Of a stretch of 46,521 nt of DNA, positions 9,954 through 20,398 are shown piece after piece. Location: contig JBNGIO010006138.1 in NCBI GenBank assembly GCA_049999805.1, forward strand, positions 1 to 46,521. The letters run 5' to 3'. Origin of the DNA: Folioceros fuciformis (lineage: Eukaryota; Anthocerotophyta; Anthocerotopsida; Anthocerotales). The number at the start of each line of letters is the position of its first letter. The first letter of the stretch is position 1. The notes under the pieces are model-generated. The model was not told where the DNA came from. It saw only the letters and a program-made list of their open reading frames with translations, and did not search any database. Made by a program: the position numbers and the translations under genes.

Positions 9954-11737
9954 TTCACGTACTACGTGATTGTGGGCGTCGTCCTCAGCTGGGGGCCTGG
10001 CCCAGTGCGTGAGAGGAGCCTGAACCTTACCACAATCCTCGGCACCAATCTCTTCAGGGTGCCCATCAATCTTCCTGGATTCGTCCATCACAAGGCCATG
10101 CAGGTATGTAGTTATACATCGCTGGAGAAGTAATGTGCGTTTGCTTGAATGTGGGGGTGCAACAATCAAGCATAGCCTGGCATAGCATTTCCATGCATGA
10201 CATCGGGCACTCAGCGACTAAGATCTGTGCATGTAGTGGACAGTCGGCTGTTGCTGATCAGTGCAACGTCACCCAATGACAATGTGGAGTGGTTAGACTA
10301 CCGGACATTACATTTGACGTGGATTGGGGTGCAGGCGAGGAAGGAGCTGGCCAAGATGTTAGACACCGAGTTTACGCTCAGGAGGAGCGGCAAGATTGTG
10401 CGCCACGACCTCTTGACGGACATGATGAATGCTGTCGACCCGGATTCTTCCAGCACCAAGCCTGCCCTGGGAGACGGCGAGCTGCGAGACAACCTCTTCA
10501 CCATGATCATTGCCGGTCACGAGGCTTCTACGAACACCCTCACTTGGCTCGCCAAACTGCTCCATGAGAACCCCGACGTCAAACAGAAGCTCATCGTGAG
10601 TGATCTTCGCATTCCTTCCACTCTGTGTGCGCCACTGGTACACTGCACACACATCGAACGAGTTCGCGCCTGAAGGCTGAATTCTCACCTCATATTCCTG
10701 TTGGTGCGCAGGCTGAGAACATGGCGATCAGAAGTGGGAAGCAAGCTGGAGAGCCGCTAACATGGGCCGACCTCGGCCAGCCAATGACATATACTCTCAA
10801 AGTAAGTACACTAGCTTACCCTAAATCTGGCAGTACCAGTACCCCGAGGACACACTACTCTGGCACTGTACAATGGCAGCAGCTGCTGAGGAAGTACGTA
10901 GAGATTTACACCTGCTTTGAAATTTGGCCCTATACCGTCCAGGTAATCAACAAGGCACTACGGATTTCCTCCCTCACGTTCTGGTGGCACAGACAGGTGA
11001 AGGAGGACTTCACCTTCAACGGTACGTATCCCAGCTAGACAACAATTCGCGTCATAAGAGTAGCTGTCTGCACCATCATGAACTCAGGCTGGTACTACTA
11101 GTCGTGCATCAATCCACTGACCATGTTGGGCATCGTAATGCAGGATACCACATCCCTAAGGGCTGGAATCTCGTGCACGACACGCACAACTTGCACCACA
11201 GCGAAGAGCCCTTTGAAGACCCGGAGAGGTTCAACCCATCTCGTTTTGACGTAAGAGACCTCACCGTTCCTAGTACAGGAAACTCAGCCAAGTCTGTGAG
11301 TGCATTAGCTTGGTGGAGGATGTCCATTCAGCTTATCCGCGGGCTGCCATGGATGACTCACAGGTGCTCCCCAAGCCCTTCTCATTGCTTCCATTCGGAA
11401 CCGGACTGAGAATGTGCCTCGGAAAAGACCTGGCGCTCATGGAGATCAAAGTCATCCTTCACCACATGATGCTCAAGTTCAAGTGAGTTGGAAATCACGT
11501 TTCCTAGCAATTATTTCACGTCCATGGCTGTGGGGTCTTCCAACCCGCCAACCAAATTTCGATGTCTGATTTTGATGTCGGCTCTGAAACAGATGGTCAG
11601 TAGCAGAAGCAGACAGTGGGCGAGATTTTTCAGGATTGCCATGCCCCGACAACGGCATTCCCTTCAACATCCTGGCTATTCAAGAGTACTGGTTAAAACA
11701 TCGTCGTCCCGTGAAGGACGCTCAGGCACTAGGTTAG
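9954..11737 (+). pseudogene. Truncated second P450 copy (exons 2-8 only)
   Basis: Seven exons match exons 2-8 of the intact P450 in length and phase: 9954-10103, 10335-10595, 10712-10801, 10943-11021, 11144-11250, 11364-11482, 11593-11737. Exon 1, which encodes the anchor and first 184 residues, is absent. Repeat copy R lies where it should be. The K-helix glutamate is replaced by lysine (INKALR against INEALR), which should abolish the ExxR salt bridge. The I-helix reads AGHEAS, losing the usual threonine. The haem loop FGTGLRMCLG is kept. The original stop codon has become TGG, adding 15 codons before TAG at 11735-11737. Splice sites are all intact, so decay is recent. An in-frame ATG at 9948 cannot restore a working enzyme. 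Confidence 0.9.
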
Positions 11738-12373
11738 GTGATCAAACGGAAAATGTCGTCGTTTGTAGACGGGATCCGTTTGTCGTGCCCTGTTTACCCC
11801 CATCCAAAACCTGATGAAAACATCCGTCTGTTTAGTCGACGGGGTTGGCATTACATAGTTGTATACCTATAGAATACCTTCTCGAAGTTTATTAACAATG
11901 ATACTATTATACCTGGGTCAAGGAAGTTTACAAGAAGAGCTTTTACAGTACTAAACTATAGACGTCAGCCCTAAACCCTGGAGGACTAAGCCCTTAGAAC
12001 AGTGCGTTTTCTTTTCCTGGGAGTAGGGAGTTGGCTCGTTCGTCCGCAGTTCTCTTCTGCCTTGCCCAGCACTCCAGGTCGAGCAACGTGACAGTACGCG
12101 TCCAGGTCAATGCAGAAGCCAAGTGGGAGGTCACAGGTCTTGGGCCGATACAAAAATGGAGCAATACAGTGAGAGTGTGGACTTGTTAACGTGCTGCCCA
12201 CGCTTGCTTGGCCCTTGATAAAGATGCCTCGGCATTCTTTCTCTTTCGTAGGAGTAGGGGGAAGCAGAAGAATCATCACAGATCGGTGACTAGAGGAGGG
12301 CAAGCTCTTCAGCACAAGATTCGGCTGGGCTCAGGAGGCGGAGTTGGGGGTGGGGGTGTCTGATTCGGGCGCC
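11738..12373. other. Presumed 5' region of the vWA-like gene
   Basis: No supported coding region. It should hold the promoter and 5' UTR of the gene starting at 12374. Confidence 0.4.
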
Positions 12374-15300
12374 ATGGATTTCTTCGAGCTGTTGGCAGAG
12401 CCGGAGGGCGAGGAGACGAAGCAAGGTGCTGAAGACAACGATCTGGTGCCGGTGCTGGAGGATGGGTTCTGTGAAGTAGCCATAGATAATTCCGGATCTA
12501 CTTGGTCCCCGCTCCCATCAGGAAGGTCGGTGTTGGCTGCCAGCAAGAGCCTAGTGGCCTCCATCTGGGGGGACGATTTGAAAGTGATCGCATGGAACAA
12601 TGTCGCAGAGCGGCGGGTGCTGGGACGCATGGAGCCCGAAGGCGGCACCTCTCCCTCCTGCATCTTCCCTCTCCTTCGCGAGGACAAGAGTAGGGCATGC
12701 AAGACCCTCTTCATCACCACGGATGGGGCCATCGACAGCGAGGAGGTGACGAAGCTGCGGGAGGACGTCACACGATCGGGCCTAGTGAATGTGGTGGCCG
12801 TGTACGTGTCGGCATCGGAGAAGCCAGCGGACTTGAATCTCCCCGTGTTCGCCCCTTTCATGTTCGGGGTGTTCGGCCGGGTCGCCATCTTGCACTGGGA
12901 TGGCGATTCCCTCCGCCTGCTGCTCAAGCAGTGCAAAGGGGATCCCTCGGCGCCGGACGAAGCCCTCCCGGAACCCCCCTTGGAGATCGGGCCGGAGTCA
13001 TGTTGGGAGGATTTTCCTATTGTCCAGCCTAAGGATCTCCGCAACATGTCACTTCCCAGGCGGGTAGAGGCCCGCAACGCCCTGTGGCAGGCCGCGGCAG
13101 AGGCCAGCCCTCTGGTGGTTGTCGGGGGCCGCAGCTTCAGCTTGGACAGAGTCGGAGTCGCAGTTGCGGAGAAGCTGGAGTCCTTGCCGGCAGACGACCC
13201 GGAGTTGAGGGGCTTCCTGGACAGAATCGCAGACTTCCTGGAGGAGGCTGTGGGCGAGGTGCTGAACAGGACCCAGAGCCGGTTGTTCCGCAAAATACTG
13301 GGCCTCTGGCACGTCCGCGCCTTGGAGTGGAGCACGAACAGGCTGACGCAGCTGCGGGGAGAGGAGCCGGGGATGCAGCAGAGCCGGCGGAGAGCGGACG
13401 AGCTGTACCAGCTCCTGAACCAGGAGCAAGACCCGGCAAGGCGGAGGCCCATCCAGCGGGAGCTGGCTGAGATCACCACGCAGCTGTTCCACAGTGAGGA
13501 TCAACACCGGCGGGCGGTGCAGCAGGCTTCCCGCGCAGTGGAAGCCAGGTACAACGCGCTGGCATCGAGGTTGGCGGGCGGGGATCACCACACAGACTAC
13601 TCTTTGCAGAGCCTCTCGAAGGCCCTTAACTCTAACAGAGCGAGGAGGGCGAAGGGAGCCCAGGCGCAGAGCTATGACGAGGCGACTTGGGAGTTCGATG
13701 GGGCCCATCAAGTGGAATGCGACATTTGCGCGGAGACGAAGCCGCAAGGGCTGCTGGCTTGCGCCATCCCGGATGACGTGATTGCCAGCAACACTAGCGA
13801 TGCGGCCCTCAATGATGCCTTCTCGTTGGGGAGCAAGAACAGGACTTACCTCCCGAATTCGTCACTATGCGTTTTCTGCGCATCCTTCCTGGCGTCCAGC
13901 GGTGCCCCCTGCCCTTACAGCCGGCAGAAGATTGCTACCGTCTTGCCGATAGTGAAGTACAGCAAGGTGAGTGCGGCGAAGCTGGCTGCTAATGTGAGCC
14001 ACTGGCTGTTCCAAGGGAAAGAGCTCGGGATCGAGTTGCAGGCGCTCTTGGCTGTTTTTGATGACGTTAGGGGGCGAGGATGGAGTGGAGTGGAGGCGTT
14101 GGATTTTTGGGAGGTGGAGTATGTCCCCAAGATTCGTGTGAATTTTCAGGGTGCTGGGTACCCGAGCAAGCCGCTGTTGGAGGCTATTTCGGATTTGTTC
14201 CAGGCTGAGGGAAGGGGGTTTGAGAAGTTGGAAGGACTGCTTGTTCCTCTGCGGAACAAAAGCTTGGTCTCCATTTCTGCTCTGGCGCGGCTAGGGATGA
14301 GAAGAGGGAGCTTGCGGCTTGAGAATGTGGCGGATGTCGTAAACAGGATGCTGTTCAAGACCGTGGTGGGGCGGGTGTTGGGTTGGTGCAAGGATAGGGA
14401 GAACAGGAAGCACGAGATTGTGGAGCGTCTGCCTCGAATGTTGGAGTCGGATTTATATGATACTCCATCGGGGTTCCCAGTGAAGGGGACTGGGCGGGTG
14501 CTTGGATCTGTGGCGGGGTCTAGGTTCCTCCGCGCGGTCTTTGGGATGAAGGGTTTCGAGGGTTTGCTTCGGATTTTGGGTCAGGAGAGTGCTACCGTGG
14601 TTGGGGTGTCGTTGGAGATGTTGACGGTGTTGATGTACTCGCTGTTGACGGATCTGAACCACCAGAACTACCATCATGCTACTGAGGCTTTCATTGCCGA
14701 TCTGGCTGGCAAGCATCCTCTGGTTTGGAAGGCGTTTGCCTCCCCAAGAGCAATCGGGAAGGAAGAGGTACTGGAGTTGGTGGCACAGCTCAACCAGCAT
14801 GTCGGCAGCATTCAGGAACGGGTGCACAAGGAGGTGGTGCCCTGCTTCTCCCCTGCGCACATGTTGAGCCCTGCTGTGATTTGCTGTGGCTCGTGTGGGT
14901 TAGCTTTCATACATCCGGAAGAGATCCGGGATTACCTTGTTGCTAGCCCGGAGGCAAAGGACAGGATGGCAGATGCTGTGAAAAGCCGCCGTTGCCAGCA
15001 TTTTAGGTCTGTCTTCTGCACTGATTCATTGACAGGCATGGTAAACTTGACTTCAGGCCACAGTAATCGTCACCGGGCTGTCTCTACTATTCTGCGGCCG
15101 CTTCTGGAGCCCTTGGATTCATCGCCTAAGCTACCTACTCGGGACATGCTGCTCCAGGCGCTGGCCTACTTCAGGCGTTTCCCAAAGGGTGGCCAACTCT
15201 ACGGACCACATCTCTTATCCCACATTGTAGCATGCATGTTTGACTATCTAGAACAGAGCAGCCGTTTGCATGAGCAGGGTGACTTCCCTTCTTCACTTGC

Positions 15301-15679
15301 AGGCAACCACAACGTGTCCTTTGCCGACCGTCTGTCCGCAGAGATTGCGTACCTGGACAGGAAGAAGCTTCTTCCCACTGCTGATGGCGATCAGGCACAG
15401 CATTGGCTCAAAGTGTTCTCGCCACTGAGTCTGCAGTCACTGGACCGTGACCTTGTCGAGGAGCTCACGGAGCCTGTTTCCGTGGACGAGCTGCTACAAG
15501 TAACTTACCAGCCACCGGCCAAACGGCAGCGAAGAGACACTGAAGCTCCCAAACCGGTCGAGCCTGTTGATGGTGCTCGCAAGACCTTTGAGAAGAAGAT
15601 CAAGCCTGTTGTTGGTATTAGCAAAACCATTCAGAAGAAGATCAAGAGACGTTTAAGGCAACAGCGTATTGCTGGATAG
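12374..15679 (+). CDS. Large intronless vWA-like, cysteine-rich protein
   Basis: A single open frame of 1101 residues if translation starts at 12374, which has a good context (gccATGG). The frame is also open from an ATG at 12344. The N-terminal 200 residues resemble a von Willebrand A domain: the MIDAS motif DNSGS is at 38-42 after a hydrophobic strand, and FITTDG around 117 fits the later metal-site aspartate. A long helical region follows (about 230-430). Next is a cysteine cluster, CxxC at 449-452 and CxxC at 499-502 with a further cysteine near 514, which could bind zinc. Another cluster, CCxxC at 837-841, precedes the part copied into the repeat. The C terminus is basic, with two KT(F/I)xKKIK repeats that could be a nuclear signal. 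I do not recognise the family. Intracellular vWA proteins usually act as scaffolds. Confidence 0.8.
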   Translation: MDFFELLAEPEGEETKQGAEDNDLVPVLEDGFCEVAIDNSGSTWSPLPSGRSVLAASKSLVASIWGDDLKVIAWNNVAERRVLGRMEPEGGTSPSCIFPLLREDKSRACKTLFITTDGAIDSEEVTKLREDVTRSGLVNVVAVYVSASEKPADLNLPVFAPFMFGVFGRVAILHWDGDSLRLLLKQCKGDPSAPDEALPEPPLEIGPESCWEDFPIVQPKDLRNMSLPRRVEARNALWQAAAEASPLVVVGGRSFSLDRVGVAVAEKLESLPADDPELRGFLDRIADFLEEAVGEVLNRTQSRLFRKILGLWHVRALEWSTNRLTQLRGEEPGMQQSRRRADELYQLLNQEQDPARRRPIQRELAEITTQLFHSEDQHRRAVQQASRAVEARYNALASRLAGGDHHTDYSLQSLSKALNSNRARRAKGAQAQSYDEATWEFDGAHQVECDICAETKPQGLLACAIPDDVIASNTSDAALNDAFSLGSKNRTYLPNSSLCVFCASFLASSGAPCPYSRQKIATVLPIVKYSKVSAAKLAANVSHWLFQGKELGIELQALLAVFDDVRGRGWSGVEALDFWEVEYVPKIRVNFQGAGYPSKPLLEAISDLFQAEGRGFEKLEGLLVPLRNKSLVSISALARLGMRRGSLRLENVADVVNRMLFKTVVGRVLGWCKDRENRKHEIVERLPRMLESDLYDTPSGFPVKGTGRVLGSVAGSRFLRAVFGMKGFEGLLRILGQESATVVGVSLEMLTVLMYSLLTDLNHQNYHHATEAFIADLAGKHPLVWKAFASPRAIGKEEVLELVAQLNQHVGSIQERVHKEVVPCFSPAHMLSPAVICCGSCGLAFIHPEEIRDYLVASPEAKDRMADAVKSRRCQHFRSVFCTDSLTGMVNLTSGHSNRHRAVSTILRPLLEPLDSSPKLPTRDMLLQALAYFRRFPKGGQLYGPHLLSHIVACMFDYLEQSSRLHEQGDFPSSLAGNHNVSFADRLSAEIAYLDRKKLLPTADGDQAQHWLKVFSPLSLQSLDRDLVEELTEPVSVDELLQVTYQPPAKRQRRDTEAPKPVEPVDGARKTFEKKIKPVVGISKTIQKKIKRRLRQQRIAG

Positions 15680-15949
15680 AGCAGTCCCGGGCTACATCCT
15701 TGTGGACAAGCATGCACAACCTGGTTAATTGGAAGATGCACGGGTTTAAGCTTTAGCCGTTTAGGGTTTAGGGTCTTTTTCGTCTAGGTCACCTCTCACC
15801 TCAGAATTCAAGAACTTCTCAACCAACTGTTCGAGGAGCTTTAGGCAGCCCTTGTGATCGCTTTGTCCGAAGATGTACTTTTTTCTTCAAGCAATCCCAT
15901 ACTTCTTTGGCTAATGCACTTTTCTTCTTCGTTGGCCACACTCAAGCAA
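15680..15949. other. Presumed 3' UTR and spacer of the vWA-like gene
   Basis: No gene. It contains two tandem telomere-type heptamers, TTTAGGGTTTAGGG, at 15760-15773. Confidence 0.5.
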
Positions 15950-16610
15950 TTCCTTACTGGTCCACATTCAAGATAGTGTCGCTTAGCTCCTGCAGGCCAT
16001 CATAAGGGAACGGCCCAAATATCCTTCGAGCTATCCCCTCGAATGTTCGCTCCGTCTTTCCACAAAGTTAAAATCCCCTGCCAAAATCCATGGCACCTGA
16101 TTATCCAAATGCTCCCCACAGCTTCCTCCTCTCTGAGTCAGCATTAGGCTCGTAAAGGTTACACAGACCTACAGGACCTTGGGGGGTCTGGAGCATCGAC
16201 CAGACAAATTTACCTATCTCATGCTGTCTTGTCTCCAAGACTTTATGGGTATGTCCCGGATGGACTGTTACGCAGAGCCCTCCTCGAGCTGTAGCCTCGA
16301 ATTCACCAGAGTTAGTGCCCCAACCCCCCCCCGCTGACTTTGCAGCAACCCATTCCGTTGGCCCTGGAAGAGATATTTTCTTGATTTTTTGCACATGATC
16401 AGTCAACAACTGATGTTTCTGTAGACACACCACATTGCCTCCTGAAGGAAATGTGGGAGCCTTCGACACTTCGAAGCCATTTTTTACCATCCGCCCAAGC
16501 CTTTAACATTCCAGGATGTGATTCGAAGTTGAGAGCCTCTCTCATAAGCGCATCTATGCACTCCGTCCGAACCTCGAGGAGTACCTGCAGCTCCAGCACC
16601 GACTGTAGCC
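15950..16610 (-). mobile_element. Decayed LINE endonuclease (APE) domain
   Basis: Minus-strand frames together spell an apurinic-type endonuclease domain as found in plant non-LTR retrotransposon ORF2. In order they are ITSWNVKGLGG near 16530, the CLQKHQLL stretch near 16425, GGLCVTVHPGH near 16280, and PWILAGDFNFVERRS near 16080. These match the usual start of the domain (I-SWNxRG), the metal-site region and the GDFN motif. The pieces lie in different frames and are interrupted by stops, so the element is dead. I see no reverse transcriptase after it, so it is a fragment. Confidence 0.78.
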
Positions 16611-17038
16611 GTACCCGTTCTCTCGAGACAGATCCAGAGATGGCAAGGACAAATGTTAAGCTTCCTGGAGCGAACCCAAAGCTGCCGAAATGATTTCAGT
16701 AGGTTGGTGCTTTCTTGCTGGGTACTGCGGTTAATTGTGCTCTTGCGCTGGTTCCCCTATCAACGGCGGGATGGAGCGTTTCGGTCGGGTCACTCACACC
16801 AGGGGGCGCAGGAGTTGCTGAGAGGAGACAGGTTCCGTGCACCGGACAATATGGTGGATCGACTGCTGATCGGAGCAGACATCAAAGAAGTAACGGGCGG
16901 CAAAGAAACAAGCTAGGGGGTGCAGCGCATTGCCGGGGAAACCCATCCAGGCGAAGAGAATTTCTGGCGAGGCATATTTTCGCTTAGGAGTCTCGACCCC
17001 GGGAGCTTTGGTGGCGACTGCTGCCCCAGCTGGATAAC
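16611..17038. other. Spacer between LINE fragment and PPR pseudogene
   Basis: No supported gene. It may include 5' parts of the PPR locus too decayed to recognise. Confidence 0.4.
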
Positions 17039-19720
17039 ATGCAGGATAAAATGGTCTTCCTTTATGCTCTAGATTTGGAGGTGGGCTTGGACTGGAGCAT
17101 GCCGGACGACCCGTACCATCACAGGCCTTCAGGTTGCTGGACGGGTGTGACTTCTCGGACGGTGATTCGGCTATGTGGGCAGGGCCATTCCACTGAGACT
17201 GTCGAAGCTTTAGGAGTTCTGGTGCAGGCAGAGCGTTGTATTTCCAAGAGTCTGGTGTATGCTGTTTTGAAGAGATGTTTAGTCGAGAAGGACCTTGTTC
17301 TGGGTCGACGTCACGGTGAGAAGGGGGTATCAGTCAGATAGGTTCCTGGGCTTCCACATTCTGCGGATATATGCTGCTCATGGCAGGCTGCAAGATGCGA
17401 TGGATGTGTTTACGGTGGTGGCTAAACCAGATGCCTTCACTTGGTCTGCCATTATCTCTGCCCATGTTCAACACGGGCAAAACAAGCAGGCCTTGCAACT
17501 CTACCAGAGGATGCGCAGGTCAAAGAAGAAACCAGATGGGCATGTATTTGTGGCGGTTCTTCAGGCTTGTGCAAGGGGATCGGACTTGAAAGCTGGGCAG
17601 CAAGTGCATGCGGACGTTTTGGACAGTGGCGTTGAGCCTGATTTGTTTGTCTGCAATGGCTTGGTTAATATGTATGCGAAGTGTTGCAGGGAGGACGATG
17701 CCCAGAGAGTGTTTGATGGGTTACATCGGAAAAATGTGGCGACGTGGAACGCCATGATAGCAGGGTATTCCCAGCAGGGCATGGGGGAAGAAGCATTTCG
17801 TCTGTATCATGCGATGCAAGCTACGGGCATGCTTGTTCGTGATACAGTGACGTATGCTTGTCTCCTGCAGGCCTGTGCAAGTCTGGGCCCTTCGGCCTTG
17901 GGGATAGGGAGGCAGGTTCATCTGCAAATTGGAGAACAGGATGATCAGGCCCATGTAGTTGTAGCCAACAGTTTGGTGAAAATGTATGCCAAGTGTGGCA
18001 GCCTGGAAGATGCTCGGGCTGTCTTTGACATGCTCGGCGAAAACAATGTGGTGACGTGGACTGCTCTTATTGCAGGGTATGCGCAGCAGGGGCAAGGGCA
18101 TGACGCCCTGTCCCTTTACCGGGGTATGCAAGAAGAAGGTGTTGCTGTACCCAACTCTGTGACATTGTGTGCCTTCTGCTCGCATGTTCTGATCTGGGCA
18201 ACCCAGCGTTGGCCATGGGGAAGCAGCTTGAAGCAGACATCAGGGAACGAGGACTTCTAGCTGATGAGTTTGTGGCCAGCAGTTTGGTGAACATGTATGC
18301 AAAGTGTGGCAGCTTGCAGAACGCTCAGAGAGTGTTTGACGGATTTGATAGAAAAGAGGTGGTGATGTGGACTTCTCTGATTGCAGGTTATTCACAGCAG
18401 GGCATGGGGCAGGAAGCTCTTCGTCTCTATGGTGTCATGGAAGAAGAAGGCATCGCTGTCCCAAATTTAGTGACGTTTGTGTGCCTCTTGCAGGCTTGTG
18501 CAAGTGTAGGGAAGCAGGCCCTGGAAAAAGGGAAGCAGCTTCATACACAGATCAAAGAAGAGGGACATGAAGCTAATGCGTTGATTGGTAGTAGTTTGGC
18601 AAATATGTATGCAAAGTGTGGCAGCCTAGAAGATTCCCAGAGGCTGTTTCATGCACTTAGTGAAAAGGATGTGGTGACCTGGAACGTCATGATAGCAGGG
18701 TACTCCCAGGAGGTCATGGTGCAGGAGGCGCTTCATCTTTACAGTGCTACGCAACAAGACGGCATTGCTGTACCTGATTCCATGACGTTTGTGTACCTCT
18801 TGCAGGCGTGTGCAAGTGTGGCAGCCTTACATCTGGGCAAGCAACTACATGCGCAAATTGAGGAACAAGGCCTTCAAACTGACATTCTGATAGCCAGCAG
18901 CTTGATAAACATGTATGGAAAGTCTGGTAGCTTGAGTGACGCTCAGGAGGTATTCGACGCTGTGCCCAAAAGAGATGCCGTCACCTGGAATTCATTAATT
19001 GCAGGCTACACCTGTCAAGGAGACAGTGAAGTAGTGTTTATCTTGTTCGAGAGGATGACAGAGGACGGAGTGCTGCCAGTGGCTGTCACCTTTGTGAGCC
19101 TACTAACAGTGTGCAGCCACGTTGGCCTGGTGAGCAAGGGGCGAGAGTACTTTGAGGCCATGAGCACACACTACTACATCACTCCAACGGAGACCATCTG
19201 ACGTGTATGGTGGGTCTACTAGGTCGTGCAGGACCAATAGACGAGGCTCTGGCTCTGGTAACGTCCATGCATGTACTGCCTGATGCCGTCGTTTGGCATA
19301 CCCTCTTGGGTGCTTGCTCCAAGTGGGGCAATGTGGTGGTTGGTCTCCACGCTTTCCAGCAAGTACTAAAGCTAGACCAAAAAGAACCCACACCATGCGT
19401 GTTAATGTCGAACATATACTCCAGTGCCCGGATGTGGGAGCAGGCTGAACAGGAGGCTAGAACTCGCAGCGTGGAAGCTCCCGGGTCAGATTTGGTGGAT
19501 AGACACGGGGGGTCTGGTCCACGCTTTATTGGTCGGGAATGAGAAGCATCCCTTGAGTGAAACCCTGGTAGTACTTCCCAGAAGAACGGAAGACGGATTT
19601 GTACCCAGTCCGGTTTCGGGCCCATCCGACATACAGGAAGAAAAGTTGTGCTACAGTCTCAGCCAGAAGCTGGCTACTGGACGTTCCCACCACAGGGAGA
19701 TCGTTGTAATTACACATCAA
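17039..19720 (+). pseudogene. PLS-class PPR protein pseudogene
   Basis: The plus strand encodes a run of pentatricopeptide repeats of P, L and S types, with recurring motifs LVNMYAKCG, DAQRVFDG, VVTWTALIAGY and VTFVCLLQACAS, then an E-type C terminus (LLGRAGPIDEAL, PDAVVWHTLLGAC). Such proteins bind organellar RNA and direct editing or processing. The frame is broken at least four times: near 17300 (KDLVLGRR leads into a stop, and SDRFLGFHILR continues in another frame), at about 18164-18170 in VTLCAF, near 19195 just before LTCMVGLLGR, and near 19460 before PGQIWWIDTGG. Each fits a small indel rather than an intron, since no splice sites accompany them. A weak trace of an E+/DYW-like tail may extend to about 19720. 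Sequencing errors could explain one break, hardly four. Confidence 0.85.
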
Positions 19721-20398
19721 AATTTGTGGGTCTACAGCACGGCACGAATTCCCTGTTGGCCTGTGATTGCATCAAAAGCAGAGTCTGGGCTGTGCCTCTG
19801 GGCATGCGAGCTTTCTGTCTTAAAAGAAGATCGTTCCCTCAGCTTCAGCTGTGCAATAAATGCATTTGCTGTAGGCTTATTTTGAATGTATTTTACGTTT
19901 CTGGCCGGAATTGCGTTGTGTTTGCCCCCATCTCAGCGGGGACTTGCCCGGCACGCCAGTAGGTAGATATGTACGTCTGTGAGTATGGACGCACCATCGA
20001 CCCGGAACGCGACGATGTAGACCTGCTGGAAGGAAGTTGTTTGATACATTCAAATCCGTGTGTAATAGAATAGACGAAGTTTAGGGTTTTGTGATGGCAT
20101 AAAAAATAGTTGGACTACTGAAATGTAGTACATGAGGACAATGGGCAGGATGTGAGCGTGGCAGCAAGAGAATGGCGGGGTCTGCATCCCGAACGGCAGG
20201 TTCATCATTCCGGCAAGCGTGGCAGAACAGTGAAGGAAGCAGGGACTGCGAAATCCGATCCAGTTGCGAGCGAAGACATCGGCATGGGCCGAGCGCGGTG
20301 GCACACCGGCCGGGCGGGCCGCATTGAGCCGAGTTCAATGGCGTGAGCAACAGTGGGTTCAGGAAGCAAGGTTGGGGTAGGGCAGGAAGCAGGGCGCC
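19721..20398. other. Spacer and presumed 5' region of AP-4 epsilon
   Basis: No gene recognised. A telomere-box-like GTTTAGGGTTTT lies near 20080, about 320 bp before the AP-4 start; such boxes are common in plant housekeeping promoters. Confidence 0.4.

Noticed and set aside
12331-13747. Long minus-strand frames of 382 and 232 codons
   Set aside because: They lie opposite the vWA-like gene; GC-rich codon use leaves the antisense open. They show no domain.
15760-15773. TTTAGGGTTTAGGG as a possible interstitial telomere
   Set aside because: Only two units; short telomere-like boxes are common in plant DNA.
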